NCBI RefSeq assembly: GCF_025024155.1
Contig: NW_026251763.1
Coordinates: 62,001 to 126,000, forward strand
Length of the DNA: 64,000 nt
Source of the DNA: Gamsiella multidivaricata
Lineage: Eukaryota > Mortierellomycota > Mortierellomycetes > Mortierellales > Mortierellaceae
Reading direction: 5' to 3'
The translations under genes and the position numbers were made by a program. The notes under the pieces are model-generated. The model saw only the letters and a list, made by a program, of their open reading frames with translations. It did not search any database and had not been told where the DNA came from. Below, one piece after another: positions 49,252-60,517 of this stretch (the first letter of the stretch is position 1; every line of letters begins with the position of its first letter).

Positions 49252-52200
49252 CTCCACACTCCACTCACTTCCGCACTCACCCATTCGCCTGCTTATTCTC
49301 TCTTTTACTCTAGCATGAGCTCGACCAATGGAACGAGGGCGTGATAGCATTTGACCAGGGTCTGTACGAGGATGCCCTAGAGATCTTTGAGGTATGTGAT
49401 ACGATACCAAGTTCTGTCGGCTTTCCGATTACAATTACAAACGCACAATTATGGTTCCCGCCAAACCCGCAGCCTGCAGCTTCTTGGACTTCACTTGCCC
49501 AAGAGCAGTTCAGTGTACTCCTTCCTATGCAACTGCATATCAAAACAGCAAGCAAAAACTGCAATGTCTCTGTCTATGAATATCATTGGTTGCAGCTGCA
49601 TAGGGGGGAGGGGTTGGAAGAAGAGGAGGAGAGAGGTGGTGCCTGGAAGTTAGCCTGGCATAACCCTCCATCCTGCTTTCCGCTTTATTAATTCTCCGTA
49701 CTGAAGAGAGTAACCAATTTATACGCAGACATGGATACTCATTCCCTTTTTGCTTGACCTCTTTTTCCTCTTCTCTAAATGCTCTTAATGACAGCCGATT
49801 GCGGAATCGGCCAAGATACACTTCAACATCGGTGTAGTCCTGGCGACTCTGGGCGACTTTGAGGGTGCAGTAAGTGATGTGAAACCATTTTCTAAATGGC
49901 AATGTAGCTGACAAGGAAAATCGTACATTTTTACACATTCTTGCACATTTGTATACTTTGAAACTAATAAAGTAACTTTTTACGATCCTCAAATAGAGTG
50001 CAGCCTATGAACAGGCCACCAAGCTGGACCACTACTTGGCCATTGCATACTTCCAGAACGGAGTCGCTAATGTTGCCCTCGAAAACTATGCCCGGGCCTT
50101 GACCTGCTTCCACGACGCCTACCTGGTAATTAACTGCAAAATGTTCTGAATATAGTGCTATCTATCACTCTCAATCAGAGGATGAGAATGATGGAAGGAG
50201 TGAGAGAGTGGGAGAGTGAGAGAGCTCCAGTCGGCTAATCTGATCGCGTCTAGCCCTTTTCAGTCGCACTCTTCCATTTATTTTTCTATTTTATTTTTTT
50301 ACTGCTTATCAAAACCTAACTGGATGATTGAACTGCATCCCCCATCTTGGTTTTCCTTCCATGCATTTTAGTACCTACGCGGAAACATGGTGATCGACTA
50401 CACACAGCTGGGGCTGGACTTTAAGCTGTACTCCTGTCAGGTCCTCTTCAACCGCGCGCTATGTTACATTGAACTCGGAGAGATGGATCTTGCCATGACA
50501 GATCTCTGGCGTGCATCACGGGAGAAGCAGACAAAGGCGCATGATATTCTGGACCAAGCACTCAGAGACAAGGGACGGGACTGCACAGTTTTTACGGTTC
50601 CCCAGGGCGTGCTTTATCGACCTGCGGAATCAAAGGTGAAGAATTCAAAGAAGAAGGACTATCTGGGCAATTCTAAGGTCATTGCGGCTGTGGATGCGTC
50701 GGACCAGTTCGCGGGTTTCAAAGGCATGTCCGCCTGGCAGGTCCAGATGAGTGGACCGACGAATGTCGCTGCGGTTGAGGAACCACGGTCGATGACCCCA
50801 CCCAACGGTAAGTGTGTGTCCACTTGCGTGCCTTTCTTTTGCCTTCTATTATTATTGTTATTTTACTTTATTTTTTTTACTCCCTTTGTTGAGGTTTTTG
50901 AGCTTTCATGGAATTGTGGTCCGAAGACAAATATTCGGCTCTTAAATTTTCTTACTCCTTGTGCACGGCTCTCAATTACATTAACTGCCTTCTCTTCCCC
51001 CGCTTTCATTCCTTCTTATGAGATTGTTACCGACCGACCCTTTGTACAACATGGATGGTTTCCATCATGCGGACGAAATGATATCGTCAGCCATATGAAG
51101 TGAATTGTCTGTCCATCGATCTGTGCTCTCTTCCTTGTGCTCTCTGCCTTTCTCCACTTTATGTGGACGAACAACTCCAAAAAATTTGTCTTTGCCCAAT
51201 TTAATGCGTGTGCTTCCATATGATAGCGCCCAAGTAGCGTGTAGTATTATTAGTTAATTATCGTTCCGTTTCACTGATATTACATTCCATCATCTGCATT
51301 ATCACCATCGTTTTTCTCTAATCAGGGCTCCAGCGACGCGCCACAGAGCGATTGGGACCAGGAATGAACAGGAGAGGCGCAGATCCGGAACGACCCCCGC
51401 TGGAACACTCGGCTTCGTTTAGTGGTCATGAACGTCGAGGATCGAATGGCTCAGCTGGTTCTGACCTTTCGCCTCGACCCTCGCTGCTCGCTCGACGAAA
51501 TACAGAGGCACAGAGACCATCGCCCCTGAATACGGATGCTAATGGCCGTGGAGGGATTTCATCAGCAACGGCTGGAGGAGGCAAAAGTGCTGGAACTGGG
51601 TCTGTGGGCGGATCAGCAGGACGAAGTCGATTCCAGGATGAGTTGGATGAGATCGAGCAGCATGTTTATGCACTCAGTGTCGAATCCGATCGAAACAATG
51701 GCGGCAGGTATGATACAGTGGGACTAATGTCAGTGATCTCTTATTGCAGTACAGCAATTCACCCCCCGCGACTTCAACTGACCTGAGGGCTTCTCTCCAT
51801 CCCGAACACGACCTTAATTTGATTCACATCAGCATGCGATCTGCACATGGAAGCCTTCGCCGCAAACCATCGCAGAACTCCTCAAGAACTTCGCCACCCG
51901 GCTCAGTCCTGAATGGAGGAGGCGGTCCACCTGTGCCACCGATGCCAAACATGTCGAATTACAACAGCAATACCAGTCCACCGCTCTCAGGAAGCAGCGG
52001 CCGATCTAGTCCTGGGTTTTCTGACTTGAGGAGGGCTGCCAGTAACGGACGCGGATTAAGGCGCGATAATAGTGTCCGGAGCAGCTCCACCAATAGTCCC
52101 TACCGATTACAGCCAATGCAATCGACCAACTCCAGTCCATTGATATACAGCAATAATGCGGGTGCGCGGTCGGACGATGGCGCCAATATGGATGAGCCCG

Positions 52201-52596
52201 TTTATGCTGGGCTCCGCGACAAGGTACTGTAATCAATGTCCTCTACTGGAGCCGATCCCTTTCTTGAATGTCTTGTCGGTCGTAATTAATGTGAAACAAA
52301 TCGACCAAAATGCTCAAGCTGACACTGATTTTAATGTTTTACAGTTCCGCGTCAAGTGCCACTACATCGATACGAGGGCTGTTCTCGTCCGTCCAGACAC
52401 CCCTCTTCAGGAACTGATTCAGCGCGTGCAGGAGAAGTTCCAATCGGACCGACCTCTTAAGCTGAAGTACAAAGACGAGGACCATCATATGTTGTCGATG
52501 ATTGATGATGAGGACTGGTTGATGGCTCAACAGGTTCATATCGATACGACCGGCGGTTTGGACCGGATGGAACTCTGGTGCTTTGATGAGGAGTGA
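49146..52596 (+). CDS. noxR: NoxR, p67phox-like NADPH oxidase regulator
   Basis: Eight exons: 49146-49160, 49314-49391, 49795-49869, 49997-50125, 50372-50807, 51326-51707, 51755-52223 and 52345-52596, joined to 611 aa. The N-terminal four-TPR domain is clear: 'HELDQWNEGVIAFDQG', 'AKIHFNIGVVLATLGDFEGA', 'FQNGVANVALENYARAL', and the diagnostic 'IDYTQLGLDFKLYSCQVLFNR'. A short activation-type segment ('GVLYRPAESK') follows. The middle is Ser/Pro-rich and likely disordered. The C-terminal PB1 domain (about 528-611) ends 'DDEDWLMAQQVH'. NoxR binds Rac and turns on Nox enzymes at membranes; in fungi this drives differentiation and hyphal growth. Exon 1 has only five codons. The exon 7 acceptor was chosen to keep frame. 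Confidence 0.92.
49222..49251. repeat. T30 homopolymer in NoxR intron 1
   Basis: Thirty consecutive T residues lie about 60 bases before the exon 2 acceptor. It may act as an extended polypyrimidine tract or just be slippage-prone. Confidence 0.98.
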
Positions 52597-52598
52597 GC

Positions 52599-52635
<37 letters not shown>

Positions 52636-52636
52636 G
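52597..52636. repeat. (CAGA)n microsatellite in NoxR 3' UTR
   Basis: About nine CAGA units begin one base after the NoxR stop codon, so they lie in the 3' UTR. Confidence 0.95.
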
Positions 52637-53364
52637 CAGTACGACAGAGAATCGCACTCTTTCTCTCCTTCTTTCTTTCTTTTTTCGAGTACAAGGGTAG
52701 GAATGAGGACGACGATACGAATATGCGAACTAGACAGAATAAGGAAAAAGGAGTCGAGAAGACCATTTAACAGATAACGACATATACCTTTTGATACGGA
52801 CACAATATATTTCATTATGTGCACAAGTACTTTCAACGTCGTAGACGATTGTATTTTTATCATTATTATGTCCGGGGGCACACTGCCCGGTCGACCGCGT
52901 TTTCCGTAGCCGGAATGAGGAGAAGGAGGAAAAGAGGAGTTTATAAGGCGTTCATGAAAAATGACGATATCGGGTATGATTGATGAACGGTGCTATACAA
53001 CGAGACACATAGCCAGCGTCTGAGAACGGATTTGACCGTCTCGAGCGAATAGGTGCACGAAGGGTCAAGAAAACGAAAGGGAAAAGCGGATTTACGCCTC
53101 TCCACAGTGTCCCTTACTGGCGCTGGTGCCGGCTTGTCATGGCGTCATGGTGGTAGCAAAATTGAAAGAATAACGTAGTACTGTACAAGTTTTAATGCGC
53201 TAGAGACCAAATGAGAAGGAAAAGACATGTCAATTTAAATGAAAATAACATGATCGAAGCGAAAAGACAATGAGAACAGCAGCAACATAATTCCATACCT
53301 TCAAATATATGAAAAAATAGCAAGGGTGGGCCCAAGACAGTGAGGAGGGGGAGACGCATGTTGT
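52637..53364. other. Convergent 3' flanks of NoxR and the Gln-rich gene
   Basis: No coding signal was found apart from UTR-like A/T-rich sequence. Confidence 0.45.
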
Positions 53365-54687
53365 CTACATCTCCATGTCCATGCCTCCTGAACCTCTTCC
53401 CCGTCCTGCTACATAATTTTCCCGGCTTGCGGCAGCCATGGCCGCCAAAGCAGCCACTCCTCCGATCGCCGCTGGCGTATATCCTTTGCCGTGTCCAGCC
53501 AAGTATCCTTGGAGTTGTCCTCCGGATGGTACCGTGCCATCGTAGCCCCAAGTCGCCGGATCGTTGTGATCGTGATGAACAGGTGTCGGAATATAACCCG
53601 ATGGAGTCTGACCCGCAGCCTCGGCCAGCGTTGCTGCATGGGTGTGCTCCACCTGATGTCGTTGCATTTCCTGGAGCTCCAACTGTTGTGCAAGCTGGAG
53701 TTTTGCCTGTTCCTGCTGCTGGGCCTCATGCAACTTTTTCTGCTCCTGCAGAAGTCGGTACTCCAATGGCTCCTCGTTCTTTTCAGCCAACGTGGACGCA
53801 AAGATGCTTGTGGCGATCCCTGTAGCTGCCACGCCCGGACTTGATGATCCAGGCATGGAGGCAAAGTGGGGCGTTGGTGGACTGGAAAACGATGATGATC
53901 CCTGCGCAAAGGAACCCCAGCTGTGGGAAGGCATGTTGCTAACTCCAGGCACTGTCGAAGGGCCATGGTCTCCTGCAGCGCCAGGCGTTGTTGGTGCAGA
54001 ACCTCCATTTCCACTACCGAAACCAGCCGATGGTGATTGAGAGAAGCTTCGTGCATATGGACTGGCACCCGACGCTGTATGGAAGGGCTGGTCAAAGTAG
54101 CCGGCCTGCTGACAATGTTGAGGACCGGATGCGACCTGATCGGTGGAGAATCCAGGCGTGCCAGGGCCTGTTTCAGGATAACCAAAGATGCCCTGAGCGG
54201 ATGCTTCAGAGCCCAAATTGCGTTTCTAAGCAAGGAAGTAAGGAGCAGATTATAGGGTGGTCAGTCAGCGTGGCCTTTGGAAATTAATTTGCTCTCCTGG
54301 AGGATCCTGAAAAAGACAGGGCTCATCGCAAAACGAGATAGAGAGTGCTCTCTGCCACTCACTCGCCGATGGTATTTTTGGCATCCCCTGTCGAGCCCTA
54401 GCAAGATCTCATTCTCAATGTCTGCTTACCTTGATCCCCATGAATTCGTCGGATTCATTAGCGAGTCCACGCTTTCGGTTCGACTGGCGGTTGAAGGAAC
54501 TGTCCTGGGCAAGGTTCTGGTGCTGCATTAGAAGCTGCTGTTGGTTCTGTTGCTGTTCCAGAAGCCATTGCTGCTGGGCTTGTTGGTGATGCTGCTGAAG
54601 ATACATGTGGTGATTCAGTTCTTGTTGCTGTTGCTCTTTCTGTTGTTGTTGTTGCTGATTGAGATGACTGTGTTGATGCTGTTGCAT
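53365..54687 (-). CDS. Gln-rich low-complexity protein, unknown function
   Basis: Two exons, 54687-54430 and 54225-53365, give 372 aa. Exon 1 is a Gln/His tract ('QQHQHSHLNQQQQQQKEQQ', 'QQLLMQHQNLAQDSSFNRQS') ending in a basic 'NRKRGLANESDEFMGIK'. Exon 2 is Ser/Gly/Pro-rich, then has a coiled coil ('QEQKKLHEAQQQEQAKLQLAQ'), then 'GYIPTPVHHDHNDPATWGYD', and ends 'YVAGRGRGSGGMDMEM'. A 5' UTR intron is likely, because a GTAAGT donor at about 55398 has no coding frame upstream. An in-frame ATG at 54768 would add a hydrophobic, less likely start. Composition suggests a transcription or RNA-linked factor; no family is recognised. Confidence 0.65.
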
Positions 54688-55953
54688 GAATATATGTGAA
54701 CTTGAAGCCAAACGAGGATAGAGGCGGTCCGATATTGTTAAAAAGATGTATCCTACGAGCGTGTTCAATCGTGAGTTGGTTTGAATAGGACAGAGTGGGG
54801 GGAGTTAAGGAAGCAAAGGAAGGGAAAGAGGATTAGAAGAAGAAAGAAAGAAAGAAAAAGATGAGGAGGGAAAGATAGAACAAAAGCCAGTCCATCTCTA
54901 TAAGGTTAATTCACTATAGAAAATAAAAAAGCCCTCTTACAATGCTACGGATGAAATGAAGGGAAAGTAAAAGCAACAGAGATGCAACTGCCTTTTTAAA
55001 TTATCATGAATACCTTGGGTCGTTCGATAAAGGACGAGAGAGCAGAAGAAGAGCGTATGCTGACTGAAAAAACCGCTCACTGCTCTCCTCCTGACCCTTA
55101 CGCATGGAACGCTGGTGGTGGGAGCGTGTTGCGTTGCATGGCAAGGAAAATGGGATAAGAGAGCAATAGGGGAAACACCGCATATCACTGAAGTGGTTCA
55201 TAAACACCGCGAAGGAAAAGACAGACCACTTTGTTTCTGTTTGCTGCTTCGTACCCTGTATCCTAAGACCGTAGCCCATTTCAACGCCGTAATGTCTGCC
55301 TCTGTGCGTCGTCAGAGAAGAAAGAGGATGTAAGATGCTTCAATGTGGGGAGAAGGGTGGGGGTGGGGGGTGAGAATTTGTTGGAGAGTGAGAACTTACT
55401 TTTGATGAGAGAGCCAATGGGGAAGCTGTGGAATCGAAGACGAAGAAAGAAGGAATGAGCTGTGTTGCTGTTGTTGTGCTTTATTGTCTACGCATAGGAA
55501 AATGGCTAGCAAGTGCTGCTGGAGGAAAGAGAGAAAAACCATGGATTAGTTCTATTCGCGAGGTGAGGTGGTAGTGCTTGAACTGCTTATTTACAGCCTT
55601 ACTGAAAATCGCCTACTGCAGCAAATTTTTTTAAGGACTAAAGCACTTCTCGGCAACCCTGTCCTCCATTGGATGCGGTAATTAGACTAGGAGTTTTCAG
55701 CGCCAGTTATTCGGTAAGCATGCATCCTCTTCATCTTGTATAGCCCAATTGATTCCGCTTGCTGCCTGTGTGCAACAGCTTCATTTGACCCAACATATAC
55801 TATCTCTAGTGGTAATTGTTCGATGATGATATGATATATAGGTGGTGAGTCCGTAGTGCACGTACATGGCAGCCATCGTCGTCTGGTAACTTGTCTCGAT
55901 GAGGGTTCTAACGCGTCTCTGTGCGCTCCTATGCGCTTCCATGCTCTGGACGA
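54688..55953. other. 5' region of the Gln-rich gene and 3' flank of HP1
   Basis: Contains a probable leader intron (donor near 55398 on the minus strand, acceptor not fixed). Purine-rich runs occur at 54780-54890 and 55330-55460. No other gene was found. Confidence 0.4.
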
Positions 55954-56856
55954 TCACTTTAGTCCTTCTCCTTCCTGTACAAATAGCAAATGGCGTTCGT
56001 AGTACTCTAGCAGCTTCAAAGGGCACCGCTTGTGGATTTCCTGGGATGCATGCTCTGTCAATTGTCCTGCCTTCCACCGTAGATGAACCACCAAGTCCCC
56101 TCGATCAGATGGCCTTTGCTCCACGGTCTCGATCTTATCCACATGATCTTCCCATGACTCCGACGATGTAGGCGGCGCCAATACCTCAGCTCCGTCCGTT
56201 TTCCGCCGCTTCACCGGCCCTGTCTCTGTCGTAATCGAGTCTTGCTTCCTACGTGCTGCACCGACTTTGGATGGTCCTGCATCTCCAGAGATCGTTCGGT
56301 CCGAACTCTTTCCTTTTGAGGCAGCTTTTGTCGGTGTGATCTCCATGTTCTCAGTAGGATCCTCGACCTTGATTTGGGGTCCAGAGGCTGCTACATTGGT
56401 TGAGGATTGTTCTAGTAGTGGCGACAGGTCTGGCAGCAATGCGTCCTGATTCCTTTTGCTGCTCTGCTTCGCCTTTGCTAATCTCTTCATCCGTCTAAAT
56501 TCTGGGTCTTCGCCAAGAGCATCGTCCCTGCTGCCTCCGGCTTTCTCATATCGTCTCCAATACTCATTGACATAGACATCGCAAAAAACTGATGTCTCGT
56601 GTTCCCATGTGTTCTCGTCGTTTGAGTATCCCTTCCACTTGAGGCAATAGTACAGACCGCTGCCTTCTATGCGCTTGTGTCCAACAACGCGCTCAACCTC
56701 GTAAATATCCTCCCCTTCTTCCTCCTCCTCGTCATCCCCAGAGTCGCTGTTGTTTTCATTCTTGTCGCAAGAGTTCTGCGGAGGTTTGTTATTAGGTGGA
56801 TTTGCTGAGAAGGCGTGGGATTCCTGAGGCTCCTTCTTTATCTTGGTACTGTCCAT
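55954..56856 (-). CDS. Heterochromatin protein 1 homologue (chromo plus chromoshadow)
   Basis: A single exon codes for 300 aa. An acidic stretch precedes the chromodomain (about 49-105: 'IYEVERVVGHKRIEG', 'YYCLKWKGYSNDENTWEHE'), which keeps the aromatic cage Tyr-Trp-type residues needed to bind H3K9me. A long basic/Ser hinge follows, and a chromoshadow domain ends the protein (about 235-300: 'WEDHVDKIETVEQR', 'LVVHLRWKAGQLTEHA', 'CPLKLLEYYERHLLF'). It corresponds to Swi6/HP1, which compacts heterochromatin. It may silence repeats such as those at 21-31 kb, though that is inference. Confidence 0.95.
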   Translation of the reverse strand: MDSTKIKKEPQESHAFSANPPNNKPPQNSCDKNENNSDSGDDEEEEEGEDIYEVERVVGHKRIEGSGLYYCLKWKGYSNDENTWEHETSVFCDVYVNEYWRRYEKAGGSRDDALGEDPEFRRMKRLAKAKQSSKRNQDALLPDLSPLLEQSSTNVAASGPQIKVEDPTENMEITPTKAASKGKSSDRTISGDAGPSKVGAARRKQDSITTETGPVKRRKTDGAEVLAPPTSSESWEDHVDKIETVEQRPSDRGDLVVHLRWKAGQLTEHASQEIHKRCPLKLLEYYERHLLFVQEGEGLK

Positions 56857-57194
56857 GATGTAGTTGTCTTTGTGTGTTGATTCCGTGTGTCGATTCCGTG
56901 TGTCGATTCCGTGTGTCGATTCCGTGTGTCGATTCCGTGTGTCGACTTCGTGCGTTTAAGAGTGATGTGCGGCCTAAACAGAAAAAGAACCAAGGGTCAA
57001 TCATCGGTGCGCATAGAAACTAATTCCTTCATGATGCTGCTGTCGAGAACTGCAGCTTCAAGGCTTGCCTAGACGTCCTGATGGTACCTGCAGAAGTGGG
57101 AGAAAGAGCCGCAACAATCAACGCGAACAGGACAAATAGTATAAGCTCACAGCCGGTGCGCACGTGATATTTATTGCTTCTCTTTGGGAATATG
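56857..57194. promoter_or_regulatory. HP1 upstream region and SYF2 3' flank
   Basis: Contains a 13-bp tandem repeat close to the HP1 start. No gene was recognised. Confidence 0.5.
56878..56945. repeat. 13-bp tandem repeat in HP1 leader
   Basis: About five units of GATTCCGTGTGTC, the outer ones degenerate, start 22 bp upstream of the HP1 ATG. It lies in the promoter or 5' UTR. Confidence 0.93.
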
Positions 57195-58456
57195 TTACAG
57201 CGCGGTGCCGCGCTCAAAGTCGTCGCGGATCTCCTTGGTGTACTTGTCGTAGAAGCGGGAGATCTTTTGATTGAAGCGTTGGTTGGCATCGTTGATGTAA
57301 TTGACATCCTCGTCATCCTTGTGGGCCCTGCGCTTCGAGAACCTTGTCCGCGCATCGATCTGCTTGGACACGTCTGCAGCCAGTCTATCCACTGCCAGTA
57401 CGTTTGGTTTGGCGTCCGAGAGAAATGCAACTGAATTGGCGTCCCGATAGAACCCAGAGTCGCTCGCCACAACCAGCTCGCCCTCGTCATTCACTTGCAT
57501 TGAGGCCTCCTTCTTGGCATTGTAAGCAGCCAGATTGGGCTTCAGTTCTCCCACTTGCTTGAGGTATTTTTTATGATTAACCTGGTCCCAGTCTGAAATA
57601 GAGAGAATGGTGTATTAGACCTACGCAGAAAGAAACGTCAGTGCGTGCCATTTTGATGCTTACCTGTAAACTTGTTGTCCATCCTGACTCTTTTTGCCTC
57701 CTGTTTCTCGTTCCATTTCTCCACGCTCTCTGCAGAGTAGTTCCAGAATTGCGATCGCTCATAGTCCTCTCCTGCCTCTTCCGCATCTCTTTTAGCAATC
57801 AGCTTTTCGGCTTCCTCGCGAGCCCTCTCCTTCTTAGCCTCTTCCTTCTTGTTAATCTTGGATTTCTGATGCTCTGTCATAAGATCTGTGCGGTTCGCTT
57901 GCTTGGACGCATTCTATTACCAAAACGTGAGTGATAGAAGTTAGTGATTCAGTATAAGTATAAGCGCAGCACTTTTAGAATCAAAGCGTACCATCTTCTG
58001 TCGTAGACTCTTGAGTTTCTCCATCCTCTCTGACATGGTCAACGGCGCATTAGCACTTTTTTCTTGAGATGCTTGTGCCTCCACCTCTTTCATTTCGACG
58101 TCCTGATCAGCTGTATCCTTCGTCGCCTGGGCTTCCTTCTCTTCCTTCTCTGCTGCAGGAGCAATGGTAGTCGTGGTTGTAATAGTCGTAGTCGTAGTCG
58201 TTACTCTTGTCTTCCTGACTTTAATGGTTTCCGCAGCAGCCTCACTCTCCTCCCTGTCCTTGTCCTTGTCCTTGTCCTCCTTGCTCGTGTCCTTGTCCTG
58301 ATCTGTCTCCGTAGGTTCATCTGCTGCTGCCACTATTGCTGTCTCTGTTGCTGCCTCCTTTGCCGCTGTCTCTGCTGCAGCTGCAGCGGCAGCAGCGGCT
58401 TCAGCTGCGAGAGTTGCCTTGGTTTTCCTTCCAGATGTTTTCTTCTTTGGTGGCAT
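57195..58456 (-). CDS. SYF2: SYF2 splicing factor (NTC-associated)
   Basis: Three exons: 58456-57992, 57913-57664 and 57592-57195, joined to 370 aa. The C-terminal two thirds match SYF2: 'NYSAESVEKWNEKQEAK', 'DWDQVNHKKYLKQV', 'YNAKKEASM', 'AFLSDAKPNVLAVDRLAADV', 'FNQKISRFYDKYTKEI' and 'NFERGTAL'-like ending 'DFERGTAL'. SYF2 is a helical protein of the Prp19-associated complex in spliceosome activation. The N-terminus adds about 150 residues of low complexity: Ala-rich, Lys/Asp/Glu-rich and a run of Thr. The ATG at 58504 would add 16 residues; 58456 ('MPPKKKTSG') is favoured. Confidence 0.94.
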
Positions 58457-58970
58457 GATTGTATGGCTAGTTTCTCTGATGTGGTCGATGAGTAAACTGG
58501 TCAAGAAAGGCGAAGCTGTTCTAAAAACATCTACGTCACCTTCGTGAGCACGGGCGGTGCGAAAACTACAGTAATTTCTTTTTCCTTCCCCTTTGACTAC
58601 AGAATTCCTCCCCCCTTAGCCCCCAAAAAGTAGTCGATGGTATGCCGTCTTCGCTCCTACTGGTTCGCTCGCAAGGTGAGTTGACGCTTTCTGAGCCGAG
58701 GTTCTCCTTTCACAAGCAGTTCAAGCTTGCTCCATGCGCCAATCCCTGGAAAAGGAGTCGCAGGTTAGCTACGTTGGCGGGACAATGCAGCCAGTTACCC
58801 AAGGGGTTGTAGATTATTTATTTTTTTCTCACACCCTTCTACAAGGTCCTTACCGTTGCATGGCCTAAAGCAGTCTAGAAAGGTGCGAAATGCACAGAGA
58901 AACAAGAACTGTTTCTGCTGTTGTTAACTCTATTGCACCTTCATCTTCCTTTCTCTCCACATATCCAGTC
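58457..58970. promoter_or_regulatory. Divergent promoter, SYF2 and METTL26
   Basis: 514 bp between start codons. The METTL26 side has a CT-rich block (58935-58970) directly before the chosen ATG. Confidence 0.5.
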
Positions 58971-59982
58971 ATGTCTTCCAACTCACAGGCAAACACAACA
59001 CAAGGTAGCGGACAGGATGCCATTATGTCTGAAGACGGTGTTACTTTTAATCAGAACCTAAGCGAATTTGTTCAAGTCGATCGCAAAGTCTTCTTCGCCG
59101 CTGCGGACCGAAATAAAGGAGCAATCATCGAACAACTGCGACCTATTCTCGACAAGGCACAGCTTGGTAAGAAATAAGAAGAAAAAATATAGAAAGAGTG
59201 TAGTTGCTTGCGCTACACTCCTCGTGAATACAAACTTGGTTTCCAATGCGACACAACGTGCTGTTCAGCCTACTTCATTCTTCCTTATAACAGAATTCTC
59301 TATCGAAATCATATATGCAGTCTTAGAAGTTGGATCGGGCTCAGGGCAGCACGTTTATCACTTTTCCAAGGACTACCCAGATATCGTCTTTCAGCCATCC
59401 GAATACGATCCTGCTCTTCTTCCCAGCATCGACGCCTATGCCGATGACCTCAACAAAGAGGGCCATCATATCCAGCCCGCTCTCGAGCTTGATGCTACCA
59501 AGCCAGAGCATTGGCAGCGTGTCCAGGCAGCTGCTGGTCAGTTTAAGCAGTACGATTTAGTCCTTACCACGAATGTATTCCATATCTCGCCATGGGTGGT
59601 CAGTCAGTCGATCGTACGCGGCGCTGGGCAAGTGCTGAAGAGCGGTGGCAACTTTGTGATATACGGACCGTTCAAGAAAGATGGCGCTTTTAACGCGGAG
59701 AGTAATCGTGAAGTAAGAACACAGACCGCGATTGAAACTGCTGTTGCGATGCAGGACGATCCCCCTGTAAGCTTAATTTACTGTTGCTGAACCCATATTT
59801 TTTTTCAACCTATGCTTGCCTTTTCTTAGTTTGATCAAACCCTTCGTGGACGCGATCCGTCGTGGGGCGTGCGAGACATTGAGGAGATCGAGGCCATAGC
59901 AAAGCAGGACACAGGCATGACGCTTGAACGGATCGTAGATATGCCATCGAACAATTACATGTTGTTCTTCAAAAAACAATAA
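58971..59982 (+). CDS. METTL26/DUF938 methyltransferase-like protein
   Basis: Three exons: 58971-59166, 59321-59712 and 59830-59982, giving 246 aa. The DUF938 pattern is complete: 'VFFAAADRNKGAIIEQLRPIL', SAM-binding 'VLEVGSGSGQHVYHF', 'FQPSEYDPALLPSID', 'LVLTTNVFHISPWVV', 'NFVIYGPFKKDGAF' and the tail 'FDQTLRGRDPSWGVRDI'. DUF938 proteins are SAM-fold enzymes of unknown substrate. An in-frame ATG at 58890 would add 27 residues; the CT-rich leader favours 58971. The donor at 59713 was fixed by joining 'ESNRE' to 'FDQTL'. An AATAAA signal is at about 60008. Confidence 0.92.
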
Positions 59983-60058
59983 TTTCGGACCATACTCCAC
60001 TGCTTGCAAATAAATGCGGCATGAGTGACATTAGCATCCATTCATATGTAGACAATGA

Positions 60059-60517
60059 TCAGCGGTCGTGTTTCGCCGACTGAAAAGGAAGACAATTAGC
60101 AGAAGGTAGACCCGGAGCCCTGGACAGATGAATGAGACATATATCCGTTTTGACCCTCTCTAATATGTTATCTTCCGCAGCCTGACAGTGATATCTGGTT
60201 CCGATGGCGGGACTTACGCTTACTTGATATAACATGGCCACTTTGAGATTTGTTAAGATCCCTTGGTCCCAACTCACGTTGTTTGTCACTGCCCTCTTCC
60301 TATTCCTTGTTTCGCCACCTACGAAGTTCAAGAGGCAGTCATTCAGCGTCTGCAGCGAGGCCTTTATGTGTTTGATGCTATGAATTCCTTTATCATCTAA
60401 GTACTTTGGGCCTTTTGATTCAAATGGGTCTGTTCCAGCTATACCAACAAGAGAATGTTCGTATGTATGGAGTTCTGGCGTCAGACGAAGAGAGTATGTC
60501 TTCATTTTTATTGTCAT
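60059..60517 (-). CDS. Doubtful hypothetical ORF
   Basis: A 152-codon minus-strand frame with a first half that could be real ('YEHSLVGIAGTDPFESKG', 'HIKASLQTLNDCLLNFVGG') and a second half of ordinary composition. It overlaps the METTL26 3' flank in the opposite direction. No family is recognised. A GTGAGT-type donor inside it suggests it may be spliced, or it may be non-coding. Confidence 0.3.
   Translation of the reverse strand: MTIKMKTYSLRLTPELHTYEHSLVGIAGTDPFESKGPKYLDDKGIHSIKHIKASLQTLNDCLLNFVGGETRNRKRAVTNNVSWDQGILTNLKVAMLYQVSVSPAIGTRYHCQAAEDNILERVKTDICLIHLSRAPGLPSANCLPFQSAKHDR

Noticed and set aside
59068..59790. A 240-codon plus-strand frame reading through METTL26 intron 1 and beyond exon 2
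   Set aside because: Splicing at 59166/59321 and 59712/59830 gives the conserved DUF938 protein; the long frame is intron read-through.
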